Source: Amphiura filiformis
Lineage: Eukaryota > Echinodermata > Ophiuroidea > Amphilepidida > Amphiuridae
Length of the DNA: 64,000 nt
Direction: 5' to 3'
Assembly: GCF_039555335.1 (NCBI RefSeq)
Contig: NC_092636.1
Coordinates: 55,483,706-55,547,705 of the forward strand
Under the pieces are notes generated by a model. The model saw only the letters and a list, made by a program, of their open reading frames with translations. It did no database searches and had not been told where the DNA came from. This document shows, piece after piece, positions 37,901 to 48,343 of the stretch. The translations under genes and the position numbers were made by a program. Position 1 is the first letter of the stretch, and every line of letters begins with the position of its first letter.

Positions 37901-40004
37901 TTGCTGAGTACAAGAGAAGACACCAGGAACTCTCACATAGGGTACTACAGGTGAGTCAACTTACTGGTGCAAGAACAAAAAGGGAAAACAAATCCAATCA
38001 ATAGTGTTTCTATTGGGCATCCAGTGAATTTTATGCCAGCTAACAGCAGTGGATTTGACATTTCAAATGAGTTTGCCGGCTTACGATTCACGTGCATGGG
38101 CAATTAATAATATTACCAGTTTCTTCCCGGCATGGACATTCAGACAGAAACTTCGTCTGGCATTATCCGTCATGTAGACGGATAATTAAAATTAAAATAT
38201 TACATGTATACTCACCAAAAGGGAAAATATGGACTTGTTGAATGATTTCTATTTCAGGTCATGGTGAGACAAGAAGTGCAAAGAAAGCTGGGAATTGCTA
38301 TTCAAATTGAAGAGGAACAACTGCATACAAACTTGGAAACAGTGCAAGCGGAGTTGAACGCCCCTGCACAAATGAAGGTATGGCGCATACAGGAGTGGAA
38401 TTTTCAAGTTATTTCAAACTAGCTAATTGTTGATCACAGTGAGATTTACTCATCTTCTTTCCAATGTTGTAGTTGAGATTATCCTGAGACCTGCCCATCC
38501 AATATCATGGTCAATTAACTTAGCTGTCTCTTTTTCCTTCTCTTGAATTAATTATTTTCCTCCCACACTGTTACTTCTCTTTTACCTTAAGATTGCACTT
38601 TTATATACACATTCTCTTTATGTGATTTTTGTAAAGAATTTAGTGAGAGAACACAAAACGCACAACTTCATATGTCTGCATTTTTGTTTTTTTGTGTTGT
38701 CAGGGTCGTTTAAATGAAATGATGTCGCAAGTAAGATTACATAGCCATGTTGGTGGTCGACGTGGAGATGAGCAGTACCAGATATCACCAGAACTGCAAC
38801 AAGAAATCAGACAGGTATGTTTGCATATATGGAGATACTAACAAGGACAGGGAAAATGTGTGATGTGCAAAAAATGCTGAAAATTGCGTATTTTACGTAC
38901 AATCGCGCATTTTAGGTTCGACTGCGAATGTTAAAATTTGCCCAAAATAACCTTTTTTCAAGTACTAATTTTCCAAAAACCTGAAGTTTTTACTAAAATC
39001 AAAGGATCCATAATGATCTGCAACACAATCCATGTTAAAAAAAGTATATAGAAAATAGGCCGTTGCAAAAATTTACAAGAAAATCTAGAAGAAAAACAGT
39101 AAATTTTTTAAAACTTTTCGGGGACAAAAAATTACACATTTTGGTACTAAATGCGCAAATTGCACATTTTTGCGCATTTTCAAAAACTGGCGCGTGCATT
39201 TTGCTTTCAAAAATAGCGCATTTTCTCTTTGAACAACATTCCACTCAAGGCATTCAAATTTCTCACTGCACAACATTAAAAACAAAATATGGAATGAAAA
39301 CTCTTGCTCTGACTACTCAGGATTTGAGCAAGCCTGGAACCTTTTTATTTACCTTTTTAAGCTTCATGGGTTCATATACTTGCTACAGTCAGTCTACTCT
39401 GAAGTACAAAGTACCGACGCGGACGCACACATTGTGCCGACTTTGAAGGCACGCATATATCTGCAGCAGAGACGCGGCACTGTTTATACGCGCGCATTGT
39501 CACTTTGTACTTCAGAGTGGACAAACTGTATTCAGCTTTTGATTGTTTCTCCACTGGCTATGGGTTGTGTTGTGCTTTGAGTTCGTGTATAATGTTATAC
39601 ATGTTTAAGGTAAGATTTTGTGAAAATGGATAATATGGCACTTAGTACATTGTACCAATAGGACCTGATATTTGTTTTGATGAAAAAGTCAACAAACAAT
39701 GCCATATCTGTCATAGGTAGTTTTGATGCCCCTTGCCCATTTAGGTCTTCCAAATAAATAAAATTGTCAGTTGAAGCCACAGTGATAACATTTTCACACT
39801 GGATAATGGCAAGGGCTTCAATCATTCTTTGTGTCACATAAGTTGGTTCATCACATCAACTCACAATGTATTTCTCATTGATTTTTGCAGCATTTGAAGC
39901 AACAACAAGAGGGCCTGAGTCATCTCATCAATACCATCAAGGATGATGTGGAAGATCTGAAACTCATAGACACAGGACTGGAAGAAGCAAGTTTAGTCAG
40001 ATGA
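25953..40004 (+). CDS. NUP54: Nucleoporin p54 (NUP54), 12 coding exons
   Basis: Exons: 25953-26028, 26849-27103, 28106-28225, 28714-28797, 32914-33098, 33962-34149, 35670-35921, 36610-36703, 37843-37950, 38258-38377, 38704-38814, 39891-40004. Together they make 1707 nt, 568 aa plus stop; all junctions are GT-AG and phases agree. Residues 1-178 are FG/GLFG-type repeats ending in a Gln-rich tract. About 185-390 form the alpha/beta region (IYGDERDVIIAKWNQIQAFW, FRFK-type and EIRSQQQQLVDSL motifs). About 390-568 are helical coiled coil ending HLKQQQEGLSHLINTIKDD. Vertebrate NUP54 is near 507 aa; the excess lies in the FG part. The protein joins Nup62 and Nup58 in the central channel of the nuclear pore and binds transport receptors. 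ATG choice: MSFFG opens directly into FG sequence. Introns 4 and 5 carry transposons. No close AATAAA was seen after the stop. Confidence 0.96.
28562..28613 (+). pseudogene. Decayed copy of NUP54 exon 4 inside intron 3
   Basis: CTGGGCTTAGGACACAGTCG, then Gln-type CAACAGCAGTAGCAACAATT and ACAGCAGCA, line up with exon 4 (28714-28797: CTGGGCTTGGGACACAGCAA and so on). The copy lies about 150 bp upstream of the real exon, reads TAG in the matching frame, and lacks the 3' part and donor of exon 4. It looks like a tandem duplicate of the Gln-rich exon that has decayed. Confidence 0.75.
28746..28797 (+). repeat. CAG/CAA polyglutamine tract in NUP54 exon 4
   Basis: Mixed CAA and CAG codons encode a Gln run broken by one Leu (TTA) just before the exon donor CAGCAAG/GTGAGT. 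Such a tract is slippage-prone and probably varies between alleles. It links the FG region to the folded domain, so length change is likely tolerated. Confidence 0.9.
28983..30470. mobile_element. Non-autonomous inverted-repeat element in NUP54 intron 4
   Basis: The left end TAGAGAGCTTGCGGAATGAA (28983) is mirrored by TTCATTTCGCAAGCTCTCTA (30451-30470). The match extends, with gaps, into GTTACT and AACTTTAACG sequence. Inside are an internal partial copy of the end (about 30022-30095) and CAGTGGCGTTGCCAGGAG at about 29568, itself resembling a transposon terminus, so the block may be nested. No transposase is visible. No clear target duplication was found. Confidence 0.55.
30679..32699. mobile_element. 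2.0 kb non-autonomous DNA transposon in NUP54 intron 4
   Basis: GGCCCATTTCACGGTTAGGC near 30686 is inverted at about 32666-32688, with about 30 bp of matching terminal repeat including GGCGCCACTTTT. TGCATGTG occurs at 30679-30686 and 32692-32699 and could be an 8-bp target duplication, though the right end carries about 4 extra bases. There is no transposase ORF. The interior repeats a composite motif, GATGTGACA followed by GTGAACGGAA, at about 31390, 31758, 31913, 32100 and 32289 (and reversed at about 31580), which may be transposase binding sites. Confidence 0.7.
31371..31622. repeat. Imperfect foldback, about 86-bp arms, within the intron 4 element
   Basis: Left arm 31371-31457 and right arm 31536-31622 are inverted copies at roughly 85 percent identity by eye, both carrying GTGACATTTTCAATTGTGAA. 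The spacer is about 78 bp. In the NUP54 pre-mRNA this would form a long stem. Confidence 0.8.
33543..33793. mobile_element. 251-bp MITE in NUP54 intron 5
   Basis: Terminal inverted repeats TCAGAGAAGAACGGCACT (33543) and AGTGCCGTTCTTCTCTGA (ends 33793) are perfect over 18 bp. The interior has no coding sequence. A clear target duplication was not seen. Confidence 0.75.
34425..34945 (-). mobile_element. 3' fragment of a CR1/L2-like LINE in NUP54 intron 6
   Basis: The minus strand encodes TQRQLRSSCSGG, then FGDRAFAAYAPRLWNKLP, a signature of the C-terminal end of many CR1-like reverse transcriptase ORFs (usually AAPRLWNSLP). After the stop comes a short 3' UTR and then a TTGATTGATTGATCAA tail, typical of the group. 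Only the last 100 or so codons are present. The frame at 34547-34930 is another frame of the same fragment. Confidence 0.75.
35290..35640 (+). mobile_element. Possible LINE 3' end with AATCAATCAATC tail
   Basis: An AT-rich segment ends in GGAACCAAATAAAATCAATC AATC just before NUP54 exon 7. An AATAAA plus ATCA-repeat tail is typical of LINE 3' ends. The open frame at 35314-35577 has no domain I recognise, so the assignment rests on the tail alone. Confidence 0.4.
35995..36331. mobile_element. 337-bp MITE in NUP54 intron 7
   Basis: TTACCGTATTCAGTCCAATA at 35995 is mirrored by TATTGGAATGAATACGGTAA at 36312-36331. Just inside both ends are AAGCG and GCGCCC motifs. No coding capacity. Flanks ACTTAC and AATCCC do not give a convincing target duplication. 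Confidence 0.75.
36766..37015. repeat. 250-bp near-perfect foldback in NUP54 intron 8
   Basis: The left arm, from ATATGAAGAGCTTTGTTTCA to about 36890, is mirrored by about 36899-37015, ending AAACAAAGCTCTTCATAT. Arms of about 115-125 nt differ by a handful of substitutions and 1-base indels, with a loop of only about 10 nt. It is a foldback MITE lying in the sense intron, so the unspliced transcript would contain a long hairpin. Confidence 0.9.
39384..39530. mobile_element. Short inverted-repeat element in NUP54 intron 11
   Basis: TACAGTCAGTCTACTCTGAA at 39384 and TTCAGAGTGGACAAACTGTA at 39511-39530 are imperfect terminal repeats, with ACTCTGAAGTACAAAGT exact on both sides. The centre is CpG-rich (GACGCGG, ACGCGCGC), unlike the AT-rich surroundings. 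Confidence 0.65.
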
Positions 40005-41483
40005 TGATGACACACTAATTTGGAAATAGTGACTTGTGAATATTGCACCTCATCAACCCAAACTAATTTAATGAGGTGCCTTCAAGCCTTCATGTTGGAT
40101 TTCAAACACAATTAATGACACTGACTTTGGGTTTGATGTCCAAGCATTCTGGTCATCATTTTCATTAAGGTCTGGATGCATTTCCTGAGCACATTTGATT
40201 ATACATCAGCTGTGGCAGATAATATGGTGTATATAACCAGTGCTGGGTTCTGAAGGAATGCATTTCCTGAGCACATTGACATATGCAATAGTTACATCAC
40301 CTGTGGCAGGAAATATGATGTATTATACCTGCATGGTGTTGAAATCATTTAAGATAATGAGAGCATGTTAGTTAAAAGTATTTATCTTGTATTGTTAAGA
40401 ATGTTTTGAAGCCTAACAGGTGTTGCAGAAGAGTGTATTATGAATGGAACTAAAGGAAGATTCAATCATGAAAAGAAATTAGTGGCTCTCTTGGCAGAGC
40501 CGGAGTTGCTCTACTGCCAAAATTGCAGTCACAGTTTTAGTTTATCCTTGCCTATCCGCTCATGTGGCAAGGGGCAGGGGTGTTAATATAGAGGATATCA
40601 ACAGGGCTAGAAAAATATTTTATTTCCTGGCAAGATACAGTGTACGACAAAGTTTACTCCAAGATTTGGATCAAAAAATATCATAAGTATTTCTTACACA
40701 GGGATACTAAATTTCCCTTCAAATTCTAAAATGTCCATCAAAATCCCAAAATTTCCTGGGAATTGGCTTCCTGGATTCCAATTTTTTCCAGGCCTGATAC
40801 CAATATTTTAAAGTATGGGTTCCCAGCCATTCAGTCTAGACCCAATTTGCTAATTGAAGACCTATGAAAGAAACTTGTTTGTAAGGAGGGAGGTGAGCAA
40901 AAAATAAGTGTAGTACTCGGGGAGCTAGGACCACCTACTTTGCACCCCCTACAGGACCGAACCAAACAAACTTATTTTAAGTTCCTCAGATGACCCTAAA
41001 ACATAATCTGGATGTTCCCAAAAATATAAACTGGCCCCAAGGGAGGTAAAAGGTGATCGAACTTTGCACAGGGTCAATTTTCAATTTTGCTCAAATTGTG
41101 TTAAAAATTATTCCAATGTATTCTTCTAGTCACAAGGATTCAGACAATGTATTATAGTTTAACCTGTCTGGGATGTACCATTCTACATCAAAGTGCTCTG
41201 ATTTTGCCGAAAGAGGTGTTAAAATGTTTGTTTTGATTTATAAAACAAATCAAATAAGGATAGGATTGCACCATCTTGGATGTTTTGTTACCTAAGTAAC
41301 ACATCAAAATAGATCAAGGTCAATAGGCCTCAATGGTACTAGTGGTAGCAGGTGGTCTTAGCTCCCCAAGTATAGTGTTGTTTAATCAACCTAAAAGCTT
41401 TTATGCTATTTTTACTGACTTCTAGTTTCATAACAGATGGGGTATCAGCTATATTATAACAAAACTAGTTATATACGTTTAAC

Positions 41484-42320
41484 ATTTATAGTAGGGTGGC
41501 CACAATGCTAGCTATTGTGTGTACCCCTGCCTACATACACAAATGTATGGTGGAAATTGTAACAGATTCTGCAGCAGTTGGAAAACTTTTGGGCATTTTG
41601 AATTCTATATAATTTGTCTCCTAGTAACTTCTGTGCAAACCCGACTACCTAATTAGATAGAAAATTTTCTGCTCGTAATGAAGGTGAATATAGCATTTTT
41701 ATGCAGTCACGCATAAAAAGTTACGCACAAAATAAATTTTGTCATCAAATAAAACTTTTTTCCCAAAGATGTACAATTATGCTATATATTCAGTTTTACA
41801 ATCTAGACCCTCAGAGCAAAATCCTGTGCAAAAATCAGACAATTTGGTTGTGTAGTTAAGGAAATACAGGCCTTTGAAGGTAATAATTGGCACATAATAG
41901 CGCCCTCAATGGTGAAAATCACACATATTTACCTTAAAAGTCCTGGCAAAGGAGTTATTTTTGTGATTTCAGCCATTTTAAAAATGTTGTAAAGAAGCAA
42001 ATATAGCAATTATGACCCTGGATTTTTAATATTTGCATTTATGAACATTAAATAAACAAAAAAAATCCATCTCATGCCTTCTTTGGCTTTATTCCCACAA
42101 TTATCGCTTCATGAATTTATGACAAAATCAGGATTTTCCTAAAAATGGGGTAAAAATGGCCAATTTTGTGAATCTTTACAAGACTGTATCTTCGCAACGG
42201 ATTGTCCGATTGAGTTGATTCAAAAGATTTTTAAAATCATTTTGCAGAAGGAACAATCCTGACAGAAAAAGTAATTCCAGGGGTGGGTTTGAAATTTTCA
42301 TGTGACCACCCTATTTATAG
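41484..42320. mobile_element. 821-bp non-autonomous transposon with 8-bp target duplication
   Basis: ATTTATAG at 41484-41491 and 42313-42320 flanks an element (41492-42312) with ends TAGGGTGGCCACA and TGTGACCACCCT, inverted with one extra base. An 8-bp duplication is characteristic of hAT and P superfamilies. No transposase frame is visible inside. Confidence 0.8.
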
Positions 42321-42493
42321 GACTTCGTTAATCTTTTGCTTTGTTCCTTACAGGCACTGGTAAGGATGTCAACATTGATTTCTTGATTGAAGAATTCATG
42401 TATAATATGTTACTTGCAATCACAAAATAAGGGTATAGTTGAAAGTTGGTAGTTTCAAGACATCCTGGCAGCTGTGTTGGTGTTCTTTGTTTC

Positions 42494-42513
42494 ACACACA
42501 CACACACACACAT
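42494..42513. repeat. (CA)10 microsatellite
   Basis: Uninterrupted dinucleotide run of about 20 bp following GTTTCA. No other role evident. Confidence 0.9.
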
Positions 42514-44357
42514 GTTCAAGCCAATAGTATGTCTGTATGTCCTCTGAATGAGGGTACAGTGGACCATTAACGAAGGACATACTACTGGCTCATACAGGTG
42601 TGTGGCAAACAAAGAACATCAACCAAGATGTTTCAAAACTACCAACTTATGACTTTACCAGGGATTGAGTTAAACTTCTTAGTCTTACCGAGTGCAATTT
42701 AATAACACACCTGACAGCCCATCCTTACAGTTCCAGAAGTGCGATTTGTAGCACACCTGTTATTTTTAAAACTCAACCCCTGCTTTACGCTCATTGTGTG
42801 GTTGCAGGTCAAATATGTGTATCTGATCAAAGAAAACAATCTGAAGAGTTAGAAAGGCACCTTTTTTTTGCCATAAATTATGTAGTGGTCACTGACCCAC
42901 TCATCAGTTAACATTAAGGCCATTGGCCTTTTCAATGTATGGCGTACACAAAAGGAGGGCAGTATTCAATCTTAACCCACTTTTTGCAGAGCCATCCTAT
43001 TGTGTTTGCCATTCATTGGTCTCAATATTTTCATGTAAGGGTAAAGTCACAATATTTTGTATGGCCTAATTATGCACTGAGTGGGTCAAAAATAACAAAA
43101 TTGTACAAAAAGGGTAAAAATTTAAGGAAAACCTACTTTCAGTATTTGTTAATGTTTATATCACAGATGTCAGTAAGTTGGAAAGCAGTCCTGCTGTATG
43201 TGCGCCTCTGGCCTAGACTGTCTTGGTTCATTTGCAAATGTTAATTTGATTTCAAATTTAATCCAGGAAACATTGATAGTATTTCTCTATGGAAATAAAA
43301 ATCCATACCATGTCATATATTTGTGTTCTAATGGAGTAGGCGTAACAATTAAATCAGTTGCAGTTTGATTCAATATTATGTGACCAGATTTAGTCCACTC
43401 AGGCTAATGTTGGCAAATATGAAACTGAGCTATAGCCAGAAATAGGTTACGGTTATGGTTAGTCATAGTTAAGACTATAAACATGTATAAATGTTGTAAC
43501 TTTGCAACCAAATCAGTTATAATCATGGGGTTTGGTCGGATAGAAAGGGATTTTTTTACTTCATATAAATCTGATAACTCAATTTTGGAAAAAATATCAC
43601 TTTAGCCTGAACAGACTGGTTACATATTTAACCTCTGAAACCTTTAGTATGGGATTTGAGCCTACACAGACCAGACTAATCTAGGAAAGGATGTATGTAG
43701 TATTTCTTGATGGAAATAAATCATTTTGTATAAAACAAATCATACACTTTGTCATGTGTTCTTGTGGCATAACTAAGAAATCAAGTGAGACAGCAAAGCC
43801 AATTGTAGTGGATTCAAATAGTATTATTTAAACAAGATAAAAAGAGGGATATGACATCTGATTCTGAAGCCTGCACAGACCAGACAAATAAGGGTAGTGC
43901 AGTATATTTTGCAACCAAATAATGGGTGAGCAGGAGAAATATAAACAATGGACAAGGTGTTACTTCAATGTTTTTCACACCGGGGGCACATTATTTGGGT
44001 GCAAAGGAAACTGCAACACCTGTTTGTTCTATTCTATTATTATTACTCCTAAATAACATTTTTTGAAGTCATTGAACATGCGTATCCATAGCGCAAGTAA
44101 CTGCACATATCAGGAATGCATAACCGTATGTAACACTTTGCAGAATCCAGAATGTACCACGCTTCACTGCGATTCAAACAGCCCATTTAAAGTCGGCAAA
44201 CAACACATTTTTGCATTTAATACATTATCTGTGTAATTATGATCTGTAGCCGGTAATCAAGGGTAGAGATCAAAAGTACTTCATAATTTCCTTTTAATTG
44301 ACAAGTTATATTTGCCTATATCTCAAATCAAGGGGAAATGGATGTATCAATTTTTAC

Positions 44358-47089
44358 ATCTAAACCAGGGGTCCGCAAATAGCGGCGCGCGTGCCACATG
44401 TGGCGCGCCGTGGCTTCCCGAGTGGCGCGCGGCGCAGTTTAGATAAAAAATATATATATATATGGTCGAATCCAACGAAAAGTGTACACGGCATGTTCAG
44501 GGCCATAACTTTTAAGTATTAATCAATTGGCATTCGTTTTTGTATTGTGTTTATTCACCTTGATCATACGCTTCGCGCCATATATAATAAGACCCCCTTC
44601 TGTGAAGAACTTAGACACAGAGACCCCAAAACATGCTATTTTTACCCATTTTTTCAAAATATTTCTTACAGTATTTTTAAAAACATCTAAATCAGTTATG
44701 AAAAGAAGTCATTGGATTGAATCTAAATTGATTTCCTGAAAGGTGTGTATTCAAAGATTGCCTGTTCAATTTTTCACATATTTGTACATAATTATGAATT
44801 TTTGTGATAATTTTTTGAGTGGTATTTTTTACATTACCTACTTGAATACAATTTTTCATAGCACTAGATATATCTTTAAAAATGGAAATCACTAATAAAT
44901 GCACAATTGATACAAGCTTTGATATGTCCAATACTGAAATGCATTGCATTCGGACATCTTTATTATTGTGTTTAGCTGCCAGAAATTCTAAATGGCACAA
45001 AGGTAGGTTTGGTAAAAATATGCATTACCTCCGAATACATGTTAAAAGCTGTGCCATTTCCACAAAGTGGGAGAATAGTAAACAATAGTTAAGCAATAGG
45101 TGCAGGGTAATACACTCTTTATTTCTACCAAGTTTCAATAACCTGCGTTTAAATATTTAATGTCAACAATAAAAGCAAGTATTCGTAGGTAAATTTCGGT
45201 AACCGAATGTTACCTCTACGAATACACTTTGACATCATGACAGTATTATGAAACACCGCCATTCATGCCAATGCCCATATTGGTACATAACGAAGGCCTG
45301 TATGTTTGCTATCAAATCATATGTCAATGAAAGTTGCGAATTCACATACATGCCCACCATGCAAAACTGAATACGGCTTAATTGGTGAAAAATATGTACT
45401 GAAATAGACGACGGCCTGCTCATTTGAAAGAAAAATCAGATTCAAAGAAGATTAGAAGGATAAATACTTGGATTTGTCAACTGTCATGTGTGCTTCATTT
45501 TAAATGTTTACCGACCTTCTGGTTTCTGAGTAATTTGTGTCCAAATTGATTTATTCGAAGGTAACTTTTGACGTTTTTCGCTAAGGTTACCTACGAATAC
45601 CATGGAAAAATGACTGTTCTCATTGTCTCATGATCTAGACAACACATTGATGGACCCTGGTATAAAGCTAATTGTAGTTGCCCTCAAACGAAAGGCCACA
45701 AGACGTAACTGACTCAAGATGGACTTCACAAGTCTGCAATAACGGTTTTAAGCGATTTGTGTGCAATTAAGCAAATTAAAGTCACTTTAGTGCCTTTGTT
45801 TCTTACTTCAATCCTCTTTCAACGCTGTGAACCGACATTATTAATTAAGAAATAAAGGGTAATGCTTTATCCTTTACACACAAATAATGTGTCCGAGGCA
45901 GTAAAAACTTATTTATACCTTTTTACTGCCGAGGACACATTATTTGCGTGTAAAGGATAATGCTGCACCCTTTATTTCTATTCTATTACCAGAAAAGTGC
46001 GATTTAAAGAGGAAATATCATTTTTGGCACAAATATTTTAAGTTGTTTACTTAAAGGTGGAGCAGACGTGCAGCGAAGTGACAGCGCGATCGCGGAAATA
46101 TTGCACGCGAACCAAGCGTAATGCTGTGCGTAGAATGTGTTCTGACGGGCTCGACCCATTATTGCAGAATAATGGGCTCTCACGATTTTGAATAATGGGT
46201 CGTGGAGGTAATAGAATACATGATAGGGTCTAAAGTATCAATAAACGCACATAAAGAAAATAATACATTCAAAGTGCTTTCTAAAATGAAGTTTTGATTG
46301 CGATATCCACCAAAAGTCTAATTCTTACCTACAAATACTGAAATGTTACTTACGAATACAGCATAATACATGAAATGTGTAATGAAGTGTCCCTACCAAT
46401 GGAAATTAATTGTCAAAAACTTAAAGCGGTACCCCAGGACACTATTATTACCCATATACGGATTCATTCAACAATTATTTATTATGTAAAATTGCTGATT
46501 AACTACTTGTATATCAAAATGAAGTGGTCAAAATCTTGCTAAAAGCATCAACATTTTTTTGATCTAAGGTAATAGTACTTATTCATTTGGACGTACCATC
46601 TGAAAGAAATCTAAAAACTACCATTTTATTAATTCATTACCATAATAGCAAAATTTAAACCTATAAACTCAATATAGATATTGTTAAATCGCTCATGTTA
46701 CTTACAAATACCCGGGCTTCTTCACCTTTTCATTGTATAAAGCGTTAGGTGTATGCGTATAATTCCTAATATTCTTGAAAACATATATCATACTCGTTCT
46801 TATACAATGTGTAAATTGATTCATACTCATTTGATAAATAAAATACAGAAACTGACCTAAACTTCATTTTCAAAAATAAACTACCATAAATTGACTAAGA
46901 TCATATTGATCGCGTTATAAAAATAAAAACAAATATTTTCTGGTTGAGCTAGCATTTTCCTGACACCCTGTGGTCTACATTACACGGAAAAACCGTTAAT
47001 GGGAATATTCCATTTGTTTTAGGCGTGGCGCTTTTCTTTTATTTCATGCGGCGCTTCAACAAATCTATTTGAGGAAGCCTGATCTAAAC
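44358..47089. mobile_element. 2.7 kb non-autonomous hAT-like transposon
   Basis: The 8-bp duplication ATCTAAAC lies at 44358-44365 and 47082-47089. The element (44366-47081) starts CAGGGGTCCGCAAATAG and ends CTATTTGAGGAAGCCTG: a 17-bp terminal repeat with 3 mismatches, and CAGGGGTC-type ends are classic for hAT. No transposase was found; open frames are short. The subterminal left end is GC-rich (GCGGCGCGCGTGCC). The interior repeats a motif close to TTACCTACGAATAC at least eight times on both strands (about 45024, 45179, 45209, 45551, 45585, 46326, 46346 and 46698), suggesting binding sites. Confidence 0.85.
45848..45979. repeat. 132-bp foldback nested in the hAT-like element
   Basis: Left arm AGAAATAAAGGGTAATGCTT through GAGGCAGTAAAAA is mirrored by TTTTACTGCCGAGGACAC through CCCTTTATTTCT, with a loop of about 12 nt. 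Arms of about 60 nt contain few mismatches. Probably an independent insertion or a structural end of another family. Confidence 0.85.
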
Positions 47090-48250
47090 TCTTCAAATGT
47101 TCCAAGATAAAATCTTTGGATGATTATGCAGATGCCGTCCAATAAAACAATGGACACACAATGTTACCAGCTGAAGATAGGACTTTTGAGAATATTAAGA
47201 AGTCACACAGACACAACTGTTTCTTCAAATTATGATGTTTTGAAAGAAATACACCAATATTTTTAATTCATTTATACCATAGCTGTTGAATCAGAAGGTA
47301 CATTGTGGGGAAGCTTCATAATTACATAATTACATTTTCAAAGCACTACAAGTTTCATTTCTTCCAGAATATTATTAGATAGTAGAGCTTGTACTCGGCC
47401 ATGTTTTGTTTGTTGCTCATAGAGGATGAAATAATGTACCTGTGGATTATTTGGCAATGCACCCAGCAAACTTCTTTGCCCATGTTTGTGCAAACTGTTT
47501 GAAATGTGTTGTGTCAATTGTGCTGGTTAAACAATACATGCACAAACCTTTCTATAGTCTATCTCATCTCAAGAGTAATGCCATGTTGGATATTCGCAGT
47601 ATACATGTACACACGCGAAATCCAACATGGTGTTACTCTTAACTTGAGATGAAACACACTATAACACCTGTACTTTTGCAGCACAAGTGTTAAGGTCCCG
47701 CATTTGCGATGCGTTGCGATGCCGATATATCGATTACTTTTGCCGCAACTCAACGCAACATCACATTTCCAAGTTAATATGTATTTTACTTTATTGCGAT
47801 ACCACAGTGCAGTATTCTGCGGTACGATGCAGTGCGGCAACGCATTGCATCGTAGTATGAACAGACCTTTAGAAAGGTCGAAAGATGTTTAAAAAAAATC
47901 TGATTGTCTTGATCTGGGTTGTTTGCAGGAAAATGTTAGAGGTACACTATTTTGTCTCCACATGACAATCCAACATTGCTTTGGAAAATCCATGTTGTGC
48001 ACAATTAAGTACATTAATATCCAAAGCAATTTTATTTTGTTCACTGGAGTCTCTCTCAAAAGTCAAATTACTTGCCATATGAGGTTCTTTTACAGTCTAT
48101 TGCTTTGTGTGATGTTGTACAAAAATTTGCATGCTGAACCAGATGACTTTCTTTTACCCATGCCTATCTTCATTCAGTGTGTGGTTGTGATCAGAGAACC
48201 ACTATAAGTACTACACGTAGCCTGTGACTGACAGCGACCATGCTGTGCCA
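47090..48250. other. Intergenic spacer before MRPL28
   Basis: No gene seen. It includes the foldback at 47564-47652 and a stretch at 47700-47870 with repeated GCGATGCGTTGCGATGC and CGATGCAGTGCGGCAACGCA motifs, a degenerate inverted repeat of about 150 bp. Short open frames (47442-47642, 47923-48207) have no recognisable domain. Confidence 0.55.
47564..47652. repeat. 89-bp foldback
   Basis: CATCTCAAGAGTAATGCCAT to ATATTCGC is mirrored by GCGAAATCCAACATGG to AACTTGAGATG. Stem of about 36 bp, loop of about 16 nt containing ATACATGTAC. Could be a MITE or a small hairpin RNA source; nothing distinguishes these here. Confidence 0.8.
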
Positions 48251-48256
48251 TTTATT
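48251..48256 (-). terminator. Probable MRPL28 poly(A) signal (AATAAA)
   Basis: On the minus strand AATAAA lies about 90 bp past the predicted stop codon, within AT-rich sequence, a normal distance for a short 3' UTR. Confidence 0.55.
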
Positions 48257-48343
48257 TTATAAAATATTCTGGCAATCTTTCACAAAAGGGTCTATTTTTG
48301 TCAAATCAAGTTTTGTGCAATGTGTCTATGATATTGTGCGATG

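Larger units (their letters stand above)
40005..44357. other. Intergenic region after NUP54
   Basis: Contains the NUP54 3' UTR, whose end I cannot fix because no canonical AATAAA lies within roughly the first 900 bp, and then non-coding DNA. A transposon occupies 41484-42320 and a CA microsatellite about 42494-42513. Short open frames (for example 42328-42612 and 42939-43244) show no domain. Confidence 0.6.

Noticed and set aside
40004..40110. NUP54 poly(A) signal close to the stop
   Set aside because: No AATAAA or clear ATTAAA was seen in the first several hundred bases; the end is left open.
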